A stretch of DNA of 59,174 nucleotides from Thiovulum sp. ES (GCA_000276965.1 AKKQ01000007.1:1-59174), one strand, 5' to 3'; numbered from the stretch's first letter, positions 1-11,644 are shown. Notes: generated from the sequence alone by a model not told the origin. Translations and numbers: made by a program.

Positions 1-252
1 GTTAAATTGTTTAAAAACATCTTCACCTTTTTTATCTGATATATATTTCCATTTTGATTTTATTTCCTTGTAATGAAAAGATAATCTTTTTATCCGTGGT
101 ATTTGACTTGTTTTGGAAATATATTCTTTAATAATTTCTTTTGAAATTAGAGATTTTGAGAAAGATTCAGTAAATTTATTTAAGTGAGCTTCTTTATCTC
201 CTGTCGAGCAAGAGACAAAGAAAAAAAGTAGAAAAATTAGTTTGAAATTAAT
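1..252 (-). CDS. Putative lipoprotein, partial (runs off the window)
   Basis: An open frame of 84 codons runs without a stop to base 1, so the C-terminus lies outside the window. The N-terminus reads as a lipoprotein signal: a lysine, the hydrophobic run LIFLLFFFV, then VSC with the cysteine as the likely lipidated residue. The rest is rich in lysine and serine. No ATG, GTG or TTG is available between the upstream stop (256-258) and the signal. The best start is ATT at 250-252, which has AGAGGG a few bases upstream. It overlaps the end of the 237-836 gene, suggesting translational coupling. No family is recognised. The frame and lipobox are seen; the ATT start is inferred. Confidence 0.5.
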   Translation of the reverse strand, partial: MNFKLIFLLFFFVSCSTGDKEAHLNKFTESFSKSLISKEIIKEYISKTSQIPRIKRLSFHYKEIKSKWKYISDKKGEDVFKQFN

Positions 253-836
253 TTCTTACCCTCTTTTGAAAGTTCTTCGAGTTGAGTTAAAAGTGTTTTT
301 GCTTGTTGAGAAATTTTCTCTAATTCAGTGATACTACTTTGGATTTTGATTCGCAAAGAAGCACCAAGAAGAACTTTTTGAAAATCATCACCATAAGAAA
401 TTAGTTCTCTTAAGCTTGAAATTGTTTTAGAAGCATTTTTGTATGCAACAGTCCAAGAATCTTTTAACTCATTGTTTTTCTTGATTTCAGTTTCTTTTAA
501 TTCAGGATTATTAATTGAGTTTGCAATTTCTTCTAATTTAGCAAAATAAGATTTTGAATCACTTCCAACAACAGAAAAATCTTTTTCTAATATAGAGAAC
601 TCTTCTTTTGCTTTTTCCCAGCTAACTTCCCATGATTTAGAAGCCTCTCTAACTTCTGCTTCTTCTTTTTGAAGTTCTTCAGTCAAAAGAGATGTTGCTT
701 CTGAAACTGCCGAAGATACACCCTCTCGTGATTCCTCAAACTCTTGTATTGCTTCTTCTAAATTATCCGCATACTCAACAACATTTAATGTAGTTAAATC
801 ATTTGGATGCCTATCAAAAACAAATAATAAAGGCAC
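237..836 (-). CDS. Coiled-coil protein of unknown function downstream of atpD
   Basis: The 199-residue product is almost entirely helical and charged (E, K, S), with heptad-like stretches over residues 25-70 and 150-195. The GTG start at 834-836 has no clear ribosome binding site. The frame stays open upstream with a hydrophobic stretch (FFILIVPLLFVF), so the true N-terminus may be a membrane anchor or signal with an unusual start or a sequence error. It sits where Campylobacterota usually carry atpC but has no resemblance to the epsilon subunit. The general shape recalls DUF2959 coiled-coil proteins, but I cannot confirm that. Confidence 0.6.
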   Translation of the reverse strand: MPLLFVFDRHPNDLTTLNVVEYADNLEEAIQEFEESREGVSSAVSEATSLLTEELQKEEAEVREASKSWEVSWEKAKEEFSILEKDFSVVGSDSKSYFAKLEEIANSINNPELKETEIKKNNELKDSWTVAYKNASKTISSLRELISYGDDFQKVLLGASLRIKIQSSITELEKISQQAKTLLTQLEELSKEGKKLISN

Positions 837-921
837 GATAAGTATAAAAAATATTTAAATTTTAATCGTCAAATAAATGATTTTTTGAAGATTTTAAATA
901 GAAAAGATATTTGCAAGATGT

Positions 922-939
922 TTTCCCCGAAAGGGGAAA
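922..939 (-). terminator. GC hairpin after atpD
   Basis: A perfect 7-bp stem TTTCCCC/GGGGAAA with a four-base loop lies 15 bases beyond the atpD stop. No U-rich tail follows on the minus strand, so it is not a classical intrinsic terminator. It may stabilise the 3' end of the ATP synthase mRNA or mark the operon end. Confidence 0.45.
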
Positions 940-954
940 GTGAAGAAAGTAGAA

Positions 955-3257
<2,303 letters not shown>

Positions 3258-3272
3258 ACCCTAATTCCTCAC

Positions 3273-4784
3273 TTATGCAGAAAAGCTAACTTTGAACTCT
3301 TCAAGTGCCTTTGTTAAAAGCGCTTCAGACTCTTTAGTCAGTTTTTGATCCGCAACAATCTGTTTCGGTAAATCTGGATATTTGCTATTGATGTAAGAGT
3401 AAAGTCCATTTTCAAATTCAGAAACTTTATTTGTACTCATTGCATCTAAATAACCTTTATTTCCTGCAAAAATAATAATTACTTGATATTCAGGAGCAAC
3501 TGGTGAATATGGTGGTTGTTTAAGAACTTCTACCATTCTAGCACCTCTTTCAAGTTGTTTTCTTGAAGACTCATCTAAATCAGAAGCAAATTGTGCAAAT
3601 GCTTGTAGCTCTCGATATTGAGCAAGGTCTAGTCGAAGTGTTCCCGCAACTTGTTTTGTAGCTTTGATTTGAGCAGCCCCGCCAACTCGAGATACAGAAA
3701 TACCAACATTAATCGCAGGTCGAACACCAGAGTTAAATAGATCTGTCTCTAAGAAGATTTGTCCATCAGTAATTGAAATAACATTTGTAGGAACATAAGC
3801 AGCAACATCTCCCGCTTGAGTCTCAACAATTGGTAATGCAGTTAAAGAACCAGCACCTTTTTCATCACTTAATTTCGCAGCTCTTTCAAGAAGTCTACTG
3901 TGAAGATAGAATACATCCCCTGGGAATGCTTCTCGACCTGGAGGTCTTCTAAGAATTAGAGACATTTCTCGGTATGCAACTGAATGTTTAGATAAATCAT
4001 CATAAATAATAAGACCGTGTTGTCCATTATCTCTGTAATACTCACCCATTGTTACACCTGTATATGGTGCAAGGAATTGAAGAGCAGATGACTCAGAAGC
4101 AGAAGCAGATACGATTGTCGTATATTCCATTGCTCCAGCTTCTTCTAATCTTTTTACAATTTGTGCGATTGAAGACTGTTTTTGTCCAATTGCAACATAA
4201 ATACATTTAACATCTCGACCTTTTTGGTTGATGATTGTATCGATTGCAACAGTTGTTTTACCAGTTTGTCTATCACCAATAATAAGCTCTCTTTGACCTC
4301 GACCAATTGGAACAAGTGCATCAATCGCTTTAATACCAGTATGAAGTGGTTCATGAACTGATTTTCTAGCCATGATTCCAGGTGCTTTCTCTTCAACGAA
4401 TCTCTCTTCCGCTGCTTCAATTTCACCTTTTCCATCGATAGGCTGACCAAGTCCATCAACAACTCTTCCAAGCATGTTTGGACCAACTGGAACTTTAAGA
4501 AGTTTTGCTAATCTTTTTACAGATGCACCTTCTCTTAAGTGTGAGCCATCACCAAGAACAACAACCCCAACAGAGTCCTCTTCTAGGTTAAGAGCCATAC
4601 CTTTTGTACCGTCTTCAAACTCGACCATTTCACCAGCCATAACATTTGAAAGACCATAAACTTTTGCAATATTGTCGGCAAGTGTAACAACTTTACCGAT
4701 TTCGTTAATATCGACATTTAGTTCAAAGCTAGAGATTCTCTCTTTAATTATTGAACTAACTTCGTCAGCATTAATTTTCGCCAC
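3273..4784 (-). CDS. atpA: F1 ATP synthase subunit alpha
   Basis: The regulatory nucleotide-binding subunit of F1, 503 residues as usual. The P-loop GDRQTGKT is at residues 170-177, and the alpha-subunit signature [14 protein letters not shown] lies near residue 365. It lies between atpH (23 bases) and atpG in the conserved order and forms the alpha3beta3 head with AtpD. Confidence 0.98.
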   Translation of the reverse strand: MAKINADEVSSIIKERISSFELNVDINEIGKVVTLADNIAKVYGLSNVMAGEMVEFEDGTKGMALNLEEDSVGVVVLGDGSHLREGASVKRLAKLLKVPVGPNMLGRVVDGLGQPIDGKGEIEAAEERFVEEKAPGIMARKSVHEPLHTGIKAIDALVPIGRGQRELIIGDRQTGKTTVAIDTIINQKGRDVKCIYVAIGQKQSSIAQIVKRLEEAGAMEYTTIVSASASESSALQFLAPYTGVTMGEYYRDNGQHGLIIYDDLSKHSVAYREMSLILRRPPGREAFPGDVFYLHSRLLERAAKLSDEKGAGSLTALPIVETQAGDVAAYVPTNVISITDGQIFLETDLFNSGVRPAINVGISVSRVGGAAQIKATKQVAGTLRLDLAQYRELQAFAQFASDLDESSRKQLERGARMVEVLKQPPYSPVAPEYQVIIIFAGNKGYLDAMSTNKVSEFENGLYSYINSKYPDLPKQIVADQKLTKESEALLTKALEEFKVSFSA

Positions 4785-4807
4785 TCGAACTCCTCTCAGA
4801 ATTTAAA

Positions 4808-5338
4808 TTATATAGCTTTTAAAATATGATTGATCATATCTGTTTTAATTCTATCAGCAGAAACAGAAATCTCAACATGTAACTCATCAATAACAACTTT
4901 AATTCCTGAAGTTTTTGAAACCTCCTGAACCAAAGTTATCTGTTTTCCGAGCTTTTTACTCAATCCATTTGCAATTGAAGAAACACTAACATCGTTCAAT
5001 TTTTTAGACGATAAAAGTTTTCCCTCAAATTTGCCAGTTTCAACAGCAATTAATGAAATTAACTCTTTTGAAATGGCAGGAATTTCTGCAATTCGACCAT
5101 TTTTAACAAGTAATTTTAAGAAATTTGAGACTCTTTTGTCATCTGTTGATTTTGCAGAATCAAGAAGAATTTTCTCTTTTTCAGAATTTGATGTTAAATT
5201 TGATGTTAAAACAGCTCTACCTTTTGCATCTGCTAGAGTATTTGAAATAACTTTTAATAATTCGTTTAAGTCTGTTAAAGATTCGCCTTTAAACTCTTCT
5301 TTAATAGCTTTTACATATTTTTTAGCAATGACACTCAT
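4808..5338 (-). CDS. atpH: F1 ATP synthase subunit delta
   Basis: The peripheral-stalk subunit linking F1 to the b/b' dimer. The 176-residue protein has an N-terminal helical bundle and the C-terminal pattern typical of OSCP/delta (IKVVIDELHVEISVSADRIK). Its start codon directly abuts the atpF stop, so the two are probably translationally coupled. Confidence 0.93.
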   Translation of the reverse strand: MSVIAKKYVKAIKEEFKGESLTDLNELLKVISNTLADAKGRAVLTSNLTSNSEKEKILLDSAKSTDDKRVSNFLKLLVKNGRIAEIPAISKELISLIAVETGKFEGKLLSSKKLNDVSVSSIANGLSKKLGKQITLVQEVSKTSGIKVVIDELHVEISVSADRIKTDMINHILKAI

Positions 5339-5851
5339 TTAAGAGACCTTTTTTACAAGAGCTTTAGATAGAGACTCTTCGTCAAGTCCAATTCCATCTT
5401 TCGAAAGTAGTTTTTCAACCTCTTCACGAACAACAGCTTGAACCATTTTTCTCTCTTCAAGTTCTTTCAAATCTTTATTTTGTTTTTCAAGAGTTGAGAG
5501 ATCATTTTGGAATGCTTTTTCAAGATTCACAACCGCAAGTTCCACCTCATTTTTAGCATCAACAACAATTGTTTCAGCTTGTTTTTTAGCGGAAATTAGT
5601 TCAGCTTCAGCTTTCTCTTTTTCTAACTTTGAATCTTCAATTCTCTGCTCGTTCTTTTTAAACTCATTCTCAATTGAGAGAGTTCTATCAGAAAGAAAAG
5701 TTTTGATAGGTTCAGCAATTAGATAGTAAAGAATTCCAGCAAAAATAACAAAGTTAAAAGTTCTTTCAACAATGTCAGTCGCATGTTCCTCTCCACCAGA
5801 AGCTAAAAGCGAAAAAGTAGTCATTAGAAATAGTGTAATAAATCTAATCAT
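5339..5851 (-). CDS. atpF: Fo ATP synthase subunit b
   Basis: A peripheral-stalk b subunit of 170 residues. It starts with a signal-like hydrophobic segment (residues 1-18), then a second membrane helix around 32-48, then a long charged coiled coil (60-140). The double hydrophobic N-terminus is normal for Campylobacterota b subunits. It lies 8 bases after atpF' and pairs with it as a heterodimeric stator. Confidence 0.92.
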   Translation of the reverse strand: MIRFITLFLMTTFSLLASGGEEHATDIVERTFNFVIFAGILYYLIAEPIKTFLSDRTLSIENEFKKNEQRIEDSKLEKEKAEAELISAKKQAETIVVDAKNEVELAVVNLEKAFQNDLSTLEKQNKDLKELEERKMVQAVVREEVEKLLSKDGIGLDEESLSKALVKKVS

Positions 5852-5859
5852 AAGTTCTC

Positions 5860-6282
5860 CTAAATTGAAGCAAATCTACCCTTAAGAGCTTCTTCAAAAG
5901 TTCGAGAGTTTGACATCAATTGCGTTTTGATTCCAGATTTCTCTTTTACGAGAGCTTTTTGGAATGCATCGTAATCTTTTGCCAAAGCATCTTTCTTCTC
6001 TTGAAATCTCTTAGAGATAGATTCTTTTGCTTCAGAAATAGTTTTCTCCTTAATGGAGATAGCCTCTGCTCTTGCTTTAGCTAGAGTTTCTTGAGCCTCT
6101 TTTCGGAGGGAATCGATCTCTGAACTATTCTGAGAAACAGAATTTCTATCATTCTCTAATCTCGCCTCTCTATCATCCATATATTTAAGCAACGGATCAT
6201 AAAGATTTTTGGTGAGATATTTGATGAGAAAGACAAAAACAGCAAGAGTAATAACTAGAAGTATAGGGTTTATGTCTAACAT
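5860..6282 (-). CDS. atpF': Fo ATP synthase subunit b'
   Basis: The short b-type stator subunit (140 residues), first gene of the cluster. One N-terminal membrane helix (residues 5-25) is followed by YDPLLKYMDDREARLENDR, characteristic of b', then a long coiled coil. A strong ribosome binding site (AGGGAG) precedes the ATG. In Campylobacter the gene follows parA-parB; here the upstream neighbour is a zinc-ribbon membrane protein. Confidence 0.92.
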   Translation of the reverse strand: MLDINPILLVITLAVFVFLIKYLTKNLYDPLLKYMDDREARLENDRNSVSQNSSEIDSLRKEAQETLAKARAEAISIKEKTISEAKESISKRFQEKKDALAKDYDAFQKALVKEKSGIKTQLMSNSRTFEEALKGRFASI

Positions 6283-6309
6283 CTAAGATTACTCCCTAAG
6301 TTTTTCAGG

Positions 6310-6318
6310 ATTATACCA
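6310..6318 (-). promoter_or_regulatory. Extended -10 promoter of the ATP synthase operon
   Basis: On the minus strand the sequence reads TGGTATAAT, a perfect extended -10 (TG-N-TATAAT). The predicted transcript start, near 6303, is about 20 bases before the atpF' ATG. No convincing -35 box is visible, as is usual in Campylobacterota. Confidence 0.65.
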
Positions 6319-6382
6319 AAACTCTTTTAACAAATAATATATTCTTAGAAATTTAATCTTATCCATATTTTTTACAAATAGT

Positions 6383-7570
6383 TTAAGATTTTTGAACTCC
6401 ACAATGTTCGCAATGTGAAAAACCTCGCACTTTATCTTTTCCACAATTTTCACAAATTTCTTTTAAATTTTCTCCACAATATGGACAAAAATTTTTCTCA
6501 TAAGATATTTTATTTGAACAAGAGACACAACGACCTTTTTTAAAACTCTCAATTCTGGTGAAGTCATTTTTTTCGCGATTTGTTCTTCGTCTCTGTATAT
6601 ACATAAGAAAAAGAAGTGTAAAGAAAACAACAATTCCAATCAAGAAGTAGTATAAAAGAAAAGGAATATCCAATTCATAGAAGAAATTTATTAGTAAATT
6701 TATAAGCTCATTTGGAATAAAATTGAGAACGATTTCAAAAACTGTTAGCAAAAATGGAAAGAGTGAAACAATGAAAAGATGTTTTGAAACAACATACTGA
6801 ATAAAATGTTCTCCACGACGATGACGAATCATAATAAAGTAAAAAATTAAAACAAGCGGAAGAGTAAAAACTAATTCACTTAAATAGATTTTCCATTTAT
6901 AATTTTCTGTGTCGTTAAGATAATTATTTTCAATAAATTGACCTTTTTCAGAAATATAATTTTTTAATTTTACGACCTCATCGCTATTAAAAAACTCTCT
7001 CTCAAAAACAGCTTTTTTAGTTTCAAAATTTTGTAATTTAATTTCTAGTTTTTCTAAACTCTCTTTTATGTTATCTGCTGAAATTCCTCCAAGAATTGAT
7101 AAGTTTGCTTCCTGATTTGCGATTTTTTCAAGTAGGGCAGAATCGTATTTCTGCTTTGTTGATGAAATTTCACTAGAAACTGCATAAATATGCTGATCTG
7201 TTTGAGTAACTTTGTGTTTAATATCTTTTAATTTTTGAGAATTTCCAACACTTTTTGCCAACTCTATAATACTTTGACACTCTGGCGACAACTCATTATC
7301 TCCCGTAGAATCTCCGTAATAGCTGTTATACCCATAGTCGTAATATGTGTAGTTGTAGATTGTTGAATCTAAATCAACTTCACCTGTAAATTGCCGACAC
7401 TCATAGGACCACTCTGTTTCAGGATTCATAATCACTTCTCTCTGAAACTCAAGACCATCAAAAATTGCGATAAGAACAAAAAAATCGAGAATAAGAAGTG
7501 TTAGGAGTGAGAATTTTGAGAGTCGCTCTTTTCCATTGTATTTGAAATTTTTAAATACTTTTTGAAACAT
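6383..7570 (-). CDS. Membrane protein with C-terminal zinc ribbons
   Basis: A 395-residue protein of unknown role. It has one membrane helix at residues 20-42, a soluble part of about 170 residues with a coiled-coil stretch (110-205), three further membrane helices (about 229-245, 262-285, 300-325), then a cytoplasmic tail. The tail has four CxxC pairs (CVSC, CPYC, CENC, CEHC), the pattern of a double zinc ribbon. A clear AAGGAAA ribosome binding site precedes the ATG, itself preceded by an A8 run. It could be a membrane sensor or scaffold; no enzyme motif is seen. Confidence 0.8.
   Translation of the reverse strand: MFQKVFKNFKYNGKERLSKFSLLTLLILDFFVLIAIFDGLEFQREVIMNPETEWSYECRQFTGEVDLDSTIYNYTYYDYGYNSYYGDSTGDNELSPECQSIIELAKSVGNSQKLKDIKHKVTQTDQHIYAVSSEISSTKQKYDSALLEKIANQEANLSILGGISADNIKESLEKLEIKLQNFETKKAVFEREFFNSDEVVKLKNYISEKGQFIENNYLNDTENYKWKIYLSELVFTLPLVLIFYFIMIRHRRGEHFIQYVVSKHLFIVSLFPFLLTVFEIVLNFIPNELINLLINFFYELDIPFLLYYFLIGIVVFFTLLFLMYIQRRRTNREKNDFTRIESFKKGRCVSCSNKISYEKNFCPYCGENLKEICENCGKDKVRGFSHCEHCGVQKS
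6974..6983 (-). repeat. CGATGAGGTC copy, exact (zinc-ribbon gene)
   Basis: Exact copy on the sense strand, extended to GCGATGAGGTCG; it encodes S-D-E-V-V. Confidence 0.9.
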
Positions 7571-7590
7571 AAGTTTCCTTTTTTTTGATT

Positions 7591-7607
7591 GATCCCCGAG
7601 AGGGATC
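7591..7607 (-). terminator. Hairpin after ccdA-like gene
   Basis: A 6-bp stem GATCCC/GGGATC with a five-base loop lies between the ccdA-like gene and the zinc-ribbon gene. No U-tract follows on the minus strand, so termination is uncertain. Confidence 0.35.
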
Positions 7608-7614
7608 GAGAGTT

Positions 7615-8382
7615 TTAGTATTCCTCTTCAGTTTCGATAAGGTCGGTAATTGTTCCTGTAACTTCTCCAAGAGAACCAAATGCAATCGCAATACCAACAA
7701 TAATTAGTAGGATACCTGAAACAATTTCAATAACTCGGAAATTTTTCTTGATTTTTCCCATAATTCCCATTGCATAACTTGTAAGCATTGCTGAAAGGAA
7801 AAATGGAATTGCTAAACCAAGAGCAAAAAGCGACATTAGTAAAACTGCTCCGCCATCTTGAGTTCCTGACATTGTTAAAATTGAACCAAGAATTGGACCA
7901 ACACACGGAGTCCATCCAAGAGCAAAAGATAATCCGAGAACAAAAGGAGCGATAAGTTTCATAAAAAGACTTTTTTGCTTATCAGTCGAACCAAAATTTG
8001 CTTTTGCTTCAATATTCAAGAAAGATATATTTATTACTTTCATTGTGTGAAGCCCAAAAATAACAATAATTGCACCTGCAACATATGCTACCTCTTGAGA
8101 TTTTAAGAAGTCTCCAATTGTGTCTTCAACAACAACTCCAAGCAGAACAAAGATAAGAGAGAAACCAAAAATAAATGAGAGAGAAGCCATTGCAATTTGC
8201 AACCGTTCCCCAACACTCATTTTCTCTTTCCCGCTAATTTGGTTGTAAGAGAGTCCAGAAATATAAGATAAATATGCTGGAATAAGTGGCAAAACACAAG
8301 GGGAGATAAATGTTATAAAACCACCAAGAAAACTTACTAAATAAGGCATTGACTGGAATAGTTCAACAAGTTGTTCTTCCAT
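7615..8382 (-). CDS. ccdA: CcdA/DsbD-family thiol-disulfide transporter
   Basis: A 255-residue, six-helix membrane protein that passes electrons from cytoplasmic thioredoxin across the inner membrane, typically for cytochrome c maturation or periplasmic disulfide reduction. The two active-site cysteines lie in the family motifs FISPCVLPLIPAY (helix 1) and GWTPCVGPILGSI (helix 4). There is no fused thioredoxin domain, as in CcdA rather than DsbD. It is probably cotranscribed with gatC, 9 bases upstream. Confidence 0.88.
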   Translation of the reverse strand: MEEQLVELFQSMPYLVSFLGGFITFISPCVLPLIPAYLSYISGLSYNQISGKEKMSVGERLQIAMASLSFIFGFSLIFVLLGVVVEDTIGDFLKSQEVAYVAGAIIVIFGLHTMKVINISFLNIEAKANFGSTDKQKSLFMKLIAPFVLGLSFALGWTPCVGPILGSILTMSGTQDGGAVLLMSLFALGLAIPFFLSAMLTSYAMGIMGKIKKNFRVIEIVSGILLIIVGIAIAFGSLGEVTGTITDLIETEEEY

Positions 8383-8391
8383 CTCTTTCTC

Positions 8392-8682
8392 CTATTCTAT
8401 AATTTTTGGAACGATAAAAAAGTCATCTTCACGATGAGGTGCATTCTCCAAAATAGTGTTTGAAATTTCTCTATCTTGCACTTTTTCATCTTCTCGTAAA
8501 AATGCACTGTTTTCAGCCATGAAAAATTTGTCAGAGAGTTCGTCTGTATTTACAGAGTTGAGATTTTCCATAAAATCGAGAATTCCCGTCAATTCTTTTT
8601 CAACTTCTTCCCGTTTTTCCTCTTCAATTTTTAAAAAAGAGAGTTTTTCTAATTTTGTTAAAAGAGTCTCATCAATTTGCAT
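8392..8682 (-). CDS. gatC: Asp/Glu-tRNA(Asn/Gln) amidotransferase subunit C
   Basis: The small GatCAB subunit, which stabilises GatA for making Gln-tRNA and Asn-tRNA by transamidation. At 96 residues it is the usual size, with the family pattern L-x-KLSFLKIEEE at the N-terminus and the C-terminal LREDEKV...NAPHREDDFFIVPKIIE. gatA and gatB are not in the window. Confidence 0.92.
   Translation of the reverse strand: MQIDETLLTKLEKLSFLKIEEEKREEVEKELTGILDFMENLNSVNTDELSDKFFMAENSAFLREDEKVQDREISNTILENAPHREDDFFIVPKIIE
8432..8441 (+). repeat. CGATGAGGT copy (CGATGAGGTG, gatC)
   Basis: Antisense within gatC, where the complement encodes A-P-H-R, a different reading frame from most copies. Confidence 0.8.
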
Positions 8683-8741
8683 AAAATTACCTTTAAAAAA
8701 TGTTAAAAGCTATTTTATCGTTTTAAATTAGAAAAGATGAT

Positions 8742-10391
8742 TTAACTCCTTGTTGCTCGCAAAACCTCATCGATAGTTGTTACACCAGAAAAAGCTTTTT
8801 CAATTCCAATTTCGAGCATTGTTTTAAAACCGTAATTATCTCTAGCTTTTTGCAATATTTTTGATTTTGATTTTCTAGCACTTATAAGTGATGCAATTTC
8901 ATCATCAATTTCTAAAACTTCGCAAATCATCTCACGACCTAAATAACCAGTATTTGAACACTTGTTACACCCTTTTCCCCTGTAAAGTCTGCCATTTTTT
9001 GGAATTAAATCTAAAATTCGCTCGTTAAAAGAGAGGTTTTCTATCTCAAATTCCATTTTGCAACTTTCACAAATTTTACGAACAAGTCTTTGAGCTTGAA
9101 CAAGAAGAAGTGATCCGCTTAAAAGATACGGTTCAATTCCCATGTCAAAAATTCGAGTAATTGCACCAACAGAATCATTTGTATGAAGAGTTGAAAAAAC
9201 AAGATGACCCGTTAATGAAGCCTCAATTGCAATTTGAAGAGTTTCACGATCTCGAATTTCTCCAATCATAATTTTGTCAGGGTCTTGTCTCAAAATATTT
9301 CTGAGAACTTTTGTAAAATCTAGACCTGCTTCACGATCAACATTTACTTGCTGAATCATCTCTAATTGGTATTCAACAGGCTCTTCAACAGTAATAATTT
9401 TATCTTTTACATCTTTAATTTCATTCAAAGCTCCGTAAAGAGTTGTTGTTTTTCCGCTACCAGTTGGTCCAGTAACAAGAATAATTCCGTGAGAAAGTTT
9501 TAGGCTTTTAAAAAACCTCCCATAATTTTCTTCTGTCATTCCTGCTGAGTGTAGAGAAATTGCTGTTTTTGTAGAATCTAAAATTCGCAACACAATTGAT
9601 TCTCCGACAACTGTTGGAAGTGTTGAGACTCGGAAATCAAAATTTATATTTCCAATTCTTTTTGAGAAACGACCATCTTGAGGCACTCTTCTTTCAGCAA
9701 TATCAAGATTTGATAGCAATTTAATTTTCGAGGAGAGTGGATTAAAAATCTCTTTGTCAAATATAAAACTTTTTATAAGTATTCCATCAATACGAAAACG
9801 AATTAGGCAACTATTTTCTGTTGGTTCAATATGAATATCTGAAGCTCTTTTAGATATTGCATTTTCTAAAATAGAATTTATTAACTCGAAAATCACCTTC
9901 TCATTTTCAGCGATGAGGTCGCTTTTAAAGTCTCCCAAAATTGCATTTTCAACCTGCATTTTTTGAAGATATTCAAATATTTTTTCCTCTTCTGAAAGAG
10001 AAATCTCCACTCCAGAATGGAAGCTTTTCTTTATAAATTTCTCTGTTTTTGAACTGAACGGGTCAGCAATAGTAATCTGTTTTTCATTTATGGGCAATAT
10101 AGAAAATTTAATTAATTCTGTAAAATTAAATTTTGTAGCAAAATTATAATTAAAATCTATGAAATCTAAATCAACGATTTTAAATCCAGAAATTTCTGAG
10201 ACTTTTTCTAGAACTTTCTTCTTTTTAATATAAGGAAAATTTCTTAAATTTGAGATTTTGAATCTCTTTTTTAATAAACTTGCAATAATTTCATTTTCAA
10301 CCTCATCGCTAGAAAAAATTCCATTTTTAACCAGAACAGAAATTTTACGAAAATCTTTTTCAGAATTTTCAATCAAGTTTTTTAAATCCAT
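8742..10391 (-). CDS. GspE/PilB-family secretion or pilus assembly ATPase
   Basis: A cytoplasmic hexameric ATPase that drives type IV pilus or type II secretion pseudopilus assembly, 549 residues. It has an N-terminal GspE-like domain (1-130), Walker A GPTGSGKT at 308-315, an Asp box EEPVEYQLE near 336, Walker B around IMIGEIRDRET (375-384) and a His box STLHTND. A zinc-binding tetracysteine is present (C441, C444, C475, C478). Three CGATGAGGT copies lie in this gene, the most in the window. I cannot tell PilB from GspE, but either fits the prepilin-like gene at 30,695. Its -10 lies so close to the ATG that the mRNA may be leaderless. Confidence 0.92.
   Translation of the reverse strand: MDLKNLIENSEKDFRKISVLVKNGIFSSDEVENEIIASLLKKRFKISNLRNFPYIKKKKVLEKVSEISGFKIVDLDFIDFNYNFATKFNFTELIKFSILPINEKQITIADPFSSKTEKFIKKSFHSGVEISLSEEEKIFEYLQKMQVENAILGDFKSDLIAENEKVIFELINSILENAISKRASDIHIEPTENSCLIRFRIDGILIKSFIFDKEIFNPLSSKIKLLSNLDIAERRVPQDGRFSKRIGNINFDFRVSTLPTVVGESIVLRILDSTKTAISLHSAGMTEENYGRFFKSLKLSHGIILVTGPTGSGKTTTLYGALNEIKDVKDKIITVEEPVEYQLEMIQQVNVDREAGLDFTKVLRNILRQDPDKIMIGEIRDRETLQIAIEASLTGHLVFSTLHTNDSVGAITRIFDMGIEPYLLSGSLLLVQAQRLVRKICESCKMEFEIENLSFNERILDLIPKNGRLYRGKGCNKCSNTGYLGREMICEVLEIDDEIASLISARKSKSKILQKARDNYGFKTMLEIGIEKAFSGVTTIDEVLRATRS
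8763..8772 (-). repeat. CGATGAGGT copy (CGATGAGGTT, gspE/pilB)
   Basis: On the sense strand near the 3' end of the ATPase gene, encoding I-D-E-V-L. Confidence 0.8.
9911..9920 (+). repeat. CGATGAGGTC copy, exact (gspE/pilB)
   Basis: Antisense copy in the longer self-complementary form AGCGATGAGGTCGCT. The gene strand encodes S-D-L-I-A. Confidence 0.9.
10299..10308 (-). repeat. CGATGAGGT copy (CGATGAGGTT, gspE/pilB)
   Basis: Sense copy near the 5' end of the ATPase gene, encoding S-D-E-V-E. Confidence 0.8.
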
Positions 10392-10397
10392 GTGAAA

Positions 10398-10406
10398 TTT
10401 ATAGCA
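10398..10406 (-). promoter_or_regulatory. Extended -10 promoter of the GspE/PilB gene
   Basis: The minus strand reads TGCTATAAA. The predicted start falls at about base 10,391, the first base of the ATG, suggesting a leaderless or nearly leaderless transcript. Confidence 0.45.
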
Positions 10407-10438
10407 AAAAAATCATTTGTGGAAAAACTATTTCTATT

Positions 10439-10447
10439 TGCTAGAAT
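10439..10447 (+). promoter_or_regulatory. Extended -10 promoter of ugd and the PAPS genes
   Basis: The sequence TGCTAGAAT is an extended -10 box; transcription should start near 10,454. It lies upstream of the TTG at 10,477 and inside the longer frame that begins at 10,417, supporting the shorter protein. Confidence 0.5.
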
Positions 10448-10476
10448 TACAAATAAAAATTTTGCAAAGGGCATTT

Positions 10477-11643
10477 TTGAAAATAGCAGTTGTTGGAACT
10501 GGATATGTTGGATTATCAAATGGAATTCTTCTTTCGCAAAATCATAAAGTCATAGCCCTTGATATTGATTCTGGAAAAGTTGAAAAACTACAAAACAGAG
10601 AACTTCCAATTGAAGATACTGAAATGGAGTTTTTTCTTAAAAATAGAGAATTAGATTTTCATGCAACACTCGATAAAAAAGAGGCATATAAAAATGCGAA
10701 ATTTGTAATTGTTGCGACACCAACAGATTATGATCCAGAGACAAACTACTTCAATACAAAATCAGTAGAAGCTGTTATTCGAGATGTCTTAGAAATTTCT
10801 CCAAAAAGTCAAATAATTATAAAATCGACTGTTCCTGTCGGATATACTGAAAATCTGCGGAAAGAACTCAATTCTGAAAATATAATTTTTTCGCCTGAAT
10901 TTTTGAGAGAGGGAAAAGCTCTCCATGACAATTTACACCCGTCGCGGATAATTGTTGGTTCAAAAAGTGAGAGTGGAAAAGAGTTTGCAAATCTGCTTTT
11001 GGAAAGTGCTGAAAAAAAAGACATTCCAATTCTTTTCACAGATTCAACTGAAGCAGAAGCGATAAAACTATTTTCAAATACATATTTAGCTATGAGAGTT
11101 GCATATTTTAATGAACTTGATACATATGCACAAACTCACAACTTAAATACAAAAGAGATAATTGACGGGGTTGGACTTGACCCAAGAATTGGAACACATT
11201 ATAATAATCCTTCGTTTGGTTATGGTGGCTACTGTTTGCCAAAAGATACAAAACAGCTTATGGCAAATTATCAGAATGTTCCACACAATTTGATTTCAGC
11301 AATTGTTGATGCAAATACGACTCGAAAAGATTTTATTGCAGAAAGTATAATTCGTAAAAATCCGAAAGTTGTCGGAATTTACAGACTTGTGATGAAAAGT
11401 GGTAGCGATAATTTTCGGGCTTCATCAATCCAAGGAGTGATGAAACGGATAAAAGCAAAAGGTATCGAAATTGTGGTTTATGAACCAATTTTAGAAGAAG
11501 ATACTTTTTTTAATTCTCGGGTAATTCGGGACTTAGAAGAGTTTAAAAATATCTCCGATGTGATTGTTGCAAATCGTAAATCAGATGATTTAAAAGATGT
11601 TGAAGAAAAAATTTATAGCAGGGATATTTTTGGAGCAAACTAA
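10477..11643 (+). CDS. ugd: UDP-glucose 6-dehydrogenase
   Basis: Oxidises UDP-glucose to UDP-glucuronate with two NAD+ for polysaccharide synthesis. The N-terminal Rossmann motif is [11 protein letters not shown]; the catalytic cysteine lies in [14 protein letters not shown]; the motif [17 protein letters not shown] is typical of the short (about 388-residue) Ugd type. I chose the TTG at 10,477 because AAAGGG lies just upstream and the protein then starts right before the Rossmann strand; the frame also extends back to 10,417. It begins the plus-strand sugar-precursor and PAPS block. Confidence 0.92.
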   Translation: MKIAVVGTGYVGLSNGILLSQNHKVIALDIDSGKVEKLQNRELPIEDTEMEFFLKNRELDFHATLDKKEAYKNAKFVIVATPTDYDPETNYFNTKSVEAVIRDVLEISPKSQIIIKSTVPVGYTENLRKELNSENIIFSPEFLREGKALHDNLHPSRIIVGSKSESGKEFANLLLESAEKKDIPILFTDSTEAEAIKLFSNTYLAMRVAYFNELDTYAQTHNLNTKEIIDGVGLDPRIGTHYNNPSFGYGGYCLPKDTKQLMANYQNVPHNLISAIVDANTTRKDFIAESIIRKNPKVVGIYRLVMKSGSDNFRASSIQGVMKRIKAKGIEIVVYEPILEEDTFFNSRVIRDLEEFKNISDVIVANRKSDDLKDVEEKIYSRDIFGAN

Positions 11644-11644
11644 T

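Noticed and set aside
237-836. Identification of the coiled-coil gene as atpC or DUF2959
   Set aside because: No epsilon-subunit beta-sandwich or helical hairpin pattern is present; DUF2959 similarity is only in general coiled-coil character.
10417-10476. N-terminal extension of ugd starting at an ATG at 10,417
   Set aside because: The extension contains the likely -10 box, lacks a ribosome binding site and precedes the Rossmann fold with no homologous residues; the TTG at 10,477 has AAAGGG.
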